Below, in pieces: positions 60,325 to 64,000 of a DNA stretch of 64,000 bases. The notes beneath the pieces are model-generated. The model did no database searches, had not been told where the DNA came from, and worked only from the letters and a program-made list of their open reading frames with translations. The first letter of the stretch is position 1, and every line of letters begins with the position of its first letter. The stretch comes from Parasponia andersonii (Eukaryota > Streptophyta > Magnoliopsida > Rosales > Cannabaceae): the NCBI GenBank assembly GCA_002914805.1, contig JXTB01000211.1:558237-622236 (forward strand), written 5' to 3'. A program made the position numbers and the translations under genes.

Positions 60325-61020
60325 GTAAGCCTTGAATTTAAGTTGCTACCGGATACCAATTAATTTTTTTTTTTTTACTAAAAAAAATGTCGGTGTGCTA
60401 TTGTGTCCTGTCGTGGACTTTGTGGTAAGCTTGGCGGAAAAAGTTTGTTTTTTCCTTTTTTTGGAAAAATAAAAACTATTCTCACCAATATTTTGTTATG
60501 CTTCAATTGGTCAATATATTATATTATATGACTTGAACAAATTAAAATTGCGGATAATAAGGATGGCATCCCATGAAAAATAATTATTCGTGATCTTGAT
60601 CATCAATACATAATTAAGCCTGAATTTGTTATTAATAAAGAAAACGTTTATATTATAATGCGAAAATACTAAAAAAAAATTAAATCTACTCGCATTGAAA
60701 TTAATTTATCAAAAGAAAAGATAAACAATTTCATAGAACCATCCTATCTTTTCAATTAAACAACCTTACGTATAGACGGTACGGTGATGGCTATAAATCA
60801 TCAAAGAACCAACCGGGACATTTTTATCTTTTAATTTGGATAAGTTGTTAATTGGCCGATAATTGCATGCAAATAAAGTTTACTATAATTAGGATTCTTC
60901 GTCATACGAAAATTTGGAATTACATTAGGACTACGATTATAGGAATTTTATGACTATGTTTGGAATGTAAGATAAGTATGGCATTGGATTTGATTAAATT
61001 AATCATATATTTGGACAATA
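60325..61020. other. AT-rich intergenic DNA
   Basis: No gene or repeat family is recognised between the chromovirus and the LINE. Confidence 0.5.
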
Positions 61021-61274
61021 GTCACTCCCTGTGAGTTTTCTCTCTCGCTCTCTAGGGTCTCGAGTGTGAAAAGTCTTGCCAATCTTTTCTGGCTTCCTTC
61101 ATTTCTTTGGAAACGTTCAATTTTTTCTCTTTCCTTTATTTTTAATACCTTTTCTCTTTGGGTTATTATCTTTTTGTCTTATCTCCCCTCTTTCCCACTG
61201 GAATGAGGTGCGTCATCTAGTTTTTCTCTTTTATATTTTTTTTCTCTCTTTTCTTTTGTTCCTGTCTGACTTGA

Positions 61275-62923
61275 ATGGATCCGGAGGAGATAGCTAGACT
61301 TTGTGAGCATCTAAACTTAGACGATCAAGATGGTCCAGTGATGAAGATGAATACGTCTATAATTGAAGATGGGAAAGAGAAGATGGAACTTTGTCTTGTT
61401 GGTCTGGTTTTTGGCAATAAAATTGTTAGTCGGGAGGGTCTAGGTGATATGGTTGAACAGGTTTGGAGAACATCTAGGAAGGTAAAGGTTAAATCGATGG
61501 GTATTACGAATTTTTTCATGTTTTAATTTGGGTGCAAAGAGTTCTTTCTGGAGGTCCTTGGACTTTCAACAACTAACTAATCTCTCTTCTTTATCTACAA
61601 GGGGTCGGAATGGTCCCCTCTATGGATTTTACGAAGCTTCCTTTTTGGGTTCAATTTCAGAATGTTCCTATTGCTTGTAGAAGCGAAAACTGTGCCCGGC
61701 TTTGGGCGGAACTCATTGGCAAAGTTCTGGACGTTGATGCAGAGAGTCCTACGTTGCGAGCCTGGATAGCCATTAATGTTACCGTTCCTTTGTGCAGGGG
61801 GCTCCATGTGTCCATTGATAATGTTACGGAACCGATTTCCATTCCAGTTCAATATGAATATTTGCCAGAATTTTGTTTTCGTTATGGTATTATTGGGCAT
61901 AAGCCTCGAGAATGTCTAGACGAAGTGTTGGTAGATAGGAATGGTAAACCTTTACTGAACCGTTATGGTCAATGGCTGAAGGCGTTCAATCCAAAACAAT
62001 GGCAGAAAGCTTGTCGCGAGCAAAAGGGTGGTCTTTATTGGTCAAATTCTAGCAGTTCCTCTGGGAAATCTAGCTCAAGTGGTGGTGGGGGTGGTGGTAG
62101 CGATGAGGGCTATGAAGCAGTTCAACTTTTAAGGGAGAACCAAGAAACTGATTTTCGAAAATCTGTTGGAGGAGCGAATATCGGAAAGAGTTTAATCGAA
62201 TTTCAAGGATTGGATTTGGAAATTGGTTTACATGAAGGCTCCTTCCATGGCCCCTAATCTAGACTAGAAGATACAGATGTAGGAATTCAGAAAACTAACA
62301 TCTTGCCAAAGAGTGTTGATGTCGACGGAGCGGTACCGGAATTAAGTAGTACGGCCGGTAGGAGTTTTTCACGCAGTGGGTCAATTTCCCAAAAAGGAAA
62401 AGGAAAATCTTGCGAGGAGACAGCTGGTGTTGAGGAGAATAGCTTGGATTCTATGCATAAGAAAGTGGAGAATTTGATTTTTAATTATGGTAATAAGGTG
62501 GAATTAATTAAGGTTCCTATGCAGATAAATAAGTATAGCAATATGAATTCAAATATCATATTAAATGATAATTCCAATGTTTAAACGATTAATATGGTAA
62601 TAGAGCAGGATATTCCTCTTTGTTCATTACTTGTTGGTTCTGGAAGCACTAATGAGGGAAACCATGTAAGGAAGGCATGTACGTGGAAAAGAAAGACACG
62701 TGATAGTTCAGAAAAGTCCAAAAGCAAGAAGAAACAGGGCAAGAACCCTCTTAAGCACGTGACTACTAGTCCATTCATGAAATCTCTCTTGCAAACTTCT
62801 CCCCGACGTGGTAAACTTAAAAAATCACCTTCTTCTAAAATTTCCCACCAAATCTCTCATAAACCTCTTCTGGTAATGCAAAACGGAAGTTGGTGGATGA
62901 CTTGGGTGGTGGTGAGGCATTGA
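61275..62923 (+). pseudogene. LINE ORF1: DUF4283 and zinc-knuckle nucleic-acid-binding protein
   Basis: It starts MDPEEIARLCEHLNLDDQDG and contains a DUF4283-type region, interrupted by at least one frame change near 61526. It then continues from 61610 with DFTKLPFWVQFQNVPIACRS and a zinc knuckle near 61876 (CFRYGIIGHKPREC). The knuckle has Tyr where the second metal-binding Cys is expected. After a Ser/Gly-rich linker (SSSSGKSSSSGGGGGG) the same frame runs on with in-frame stops at 62255 and 62582 to a basic stretch (CTWKRKTRDSSEKSKSKKKQ). Family proteins of plant L1s bind the element RNA. This copy cannot make a full protein. Confidence 0.83.
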
Positions 62924-63010
62924 CAAAAAAGGTCGGTGTATTGCGGTGACAGGTGGCATTCTAGATGAGAATATTTCGGCGAGTCCTGATGTTCAGGATC
63001 GCCGATCAGG

Positions 63011-63099
63011 ATGAGTGTGATTTGTTGGAATGTATAGGCTTTAGGGAATCCCTGTACATTAAGTACCTTGCAGGATTTGATCCGCAAGGCATCCCTAAG
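63011..63099 (+). pseudogene. LINE ORF2 start, endonuclease N-terminus
   Basis: It reads MSVICWNV, an in-frame stop where Arg is usual, then ALGNPCTLSTLQDLIRKAS. This is the start of the APE-type endonuclease of plant L1 ORF2 (CWNVRGLGN motif). Only about 29 codons remain before the inserted LTR. Confidence 0.82.
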
Positions 63100-63963
63100 T
63101 GTTGGAGCGGTTTCTCACCAGTCGTCCACGTGTCTTGAACTGCTGATGCTGGATTCTCCAACTGTTCATGTGTCCTTGCTGTCTCAAAACTCTCTGAACT
63201 CCAAGCAAGATCGGAGAGGCGGGGGTCGCTACCTGCAAAGACTCTCCGATGCTTAAGTCAGTGGTTTTTCTTTGCGTTTTGGTAGCAAGGAGAAAAATAT
63301 ATCAGTCTCTATATCTATTTCTTTTTCGTGTTTTCTTCTTTTTTCCTCTGCTCTCAGACTGTTTTTTCTTTTTTAAGTGTTTTTTGTGCGAACCTCCCCT
63401 CTTAGGAACACATAGCTTCAATATATGTAGCTCTCGGATAGTGAACAATATGGTTCTCTATCTTTTTAGAAGTAAATATAATCATGAGTACCTTTCACCT
63501 CCAGATCTTTTTTCACCATCACGGGACGAGATTTCTGTGACCTCTTCTGTACTACCGTGGCCTGATTTTCGCCGCCTCCTATGGCTTCAATCTGTCAGGA
63601 GCGAGATTTAGGCACATCGCCGTTCTGTCAGGACGGCTTGTCCCTGCGTGCGCACCTACCCAGAAACGCATTAAATGCTCTGTCTGGGTCTGGAGCCGTG
63701 GGGCTGCCTTCCATCGTATCCAGTTTGAAGACCCTTGGGGCTTCTGACCCCTACGACTGTTGGGGTAAGGGTCGCTGTTCCTAGATAGCAGACCCTTGGG
63801 GCCTCAGACCGCCAGCTGTCGTGGTTGGGGTCTGACTGGCTGAACCGTTTGGGATCAGTGGTGGATTCTGCCTTAAATTTTGAAGACCCAAAGGCCGATG
63901 GCGAGATCACGTGCGATCCGCGTGGCCCTTCTCGTGGTTCAAGGTTCAGGAATAGGCCCCACA
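63100..63963 (-). repeat. Tat/Ogre-lineage LTR, 3' LTR of a minus-strand element
   Basis: On the minus strand it starts TGTGGGGCCTATTCC and ends CGCTCCAACA at 63100. It shares words with the LTRs of both Tat copies (CTGACTTAAGCATCGGAGAG, then CACCCCCGCC-like). Next to its start, at 63964-64000, is a purine-rich stretch reading CAAATAGGGAAATGGGGGCAG on the minus strand in two overlapping parts, so the body of the element continues past the window edge. It sits in LINE ORF2. The left flank CTAAG (63095-63099) is half of the expected target duplication. Confidence 0.9.
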
Positions 63964-64000
63964 ACTGCCCCCATTTCCCTATTTGATAGATTCATATCTG
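63964..64000 (-). mobile_element. start of the internal region of a third Tat/Ogre element
   Basis: A polypurine stretch adjoining the LTR, matching that before the 3' LTRs of copies 1 and 2. The element runs out of the window, so its state cannot be judged. Confidence 0.8.

Larger units (their letters stand above)
61021..63099 (+). mobile_element. L1-type LINE, 5' part, cut by a Tat LTR
   Basis: A CT-rich leader (61036-61260) precedes ORF1 at 61275-62923 and the start of ORF2 at 63011. The element stops at 63099 where a minus-strand Tat LTR has been inserted. The remaining ORF2 would lie beyond the window. The exact 5' end is not defined, since the matching target duplication would be at the far end of the LINE. 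ORF1 and ORF2 starts show few lesions, so the LINE is degenerate but not ancient. Confidence 0.85.

Noticed and set aside
63249-63611. 120-codon plus-strand frame near the right end
   Set aside because: It lies wholly inside the minus-strand Tat LTR and shows no domain.

Overview
This window is nuclear DNA of a flowering plant, almost certainly a eudicot. It is AT-rich, its genes have GT-AG introns, and most of it is decayed plant retrotransposon sequence. The species cannot be told from the sequence alone. Only two host genes are convincing. One is the extracellular exon of a LEAF RUST 10-like (LRK10L/WAK-associated) receptor, minus strand, 2536-3343. The other is a complete four-exon class I glutamine amidotransferase of the GAT1_2.1 type, minus strand, 38796-40872.

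Layout. 1-2083: AT-rich DNA with an assembly gap and a 126-bp duplication bracketing a repeat-like segment that ends at a single-N join. 2084-5656: the receptor exon and small tandem repeats. 5662-18245: a Tat/Ogre-lineage Ty3/gypsy fossil with both LTRs, gag-pol, a second RNase H, tandem arrays and an antisense ORF block. 18380-20890: a decayed Ty1/copia relic. 20890-25343: AT-rich DNA, a 38-bp tandem array and a LINE zf-RVT fragment. 25349-37156: a second Tat/Ogre fossil with perfect 5-bp target duplications. 37157-38092: a LINE RNase H end, itself cut by a hAT-type MITE with 8-bp target duplications. 38796-40872: the amidotransferase gene. 41000-44500: non-coding DNA with a minus-strand SINE and tandem duplications. 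44640-48740: a minus-strand chromovirus gag/protease relic with a probable LTR. 49133-50210: tandem duplications and a tentative Athila-like LTR. 51654-52050: scrambled 5S rRNA-derived pieces followed directly by a second SINE of the same family. 52060-54240: a Tekay/Del-like LTR. 55689-60324: a compact chromovirus fossil with a chromodomain. 61021-63099: the 5' part of an L1-type LINE (ORF1 and the start of ORF2), cut by a minus-strand Tat/Ogre LTR at 63100-63963 whose body runs off the window.

How it fits together. The window is mainly a record of nested insertions: Tat elements into LINEs, a MITE into a LINE, and a SINE beside 5S-derived DNA. The amidotransferase gene sits untouched between them. 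I found no new operon-like or defence system. The best leads are the shared 3' modules of the Tat elements (112-bp arrays, antisense ORF block, second RNase H), the 5S/SINE juxtaposition, the multiply split LINE, and the duplicated flank at the left-hand assembly join.
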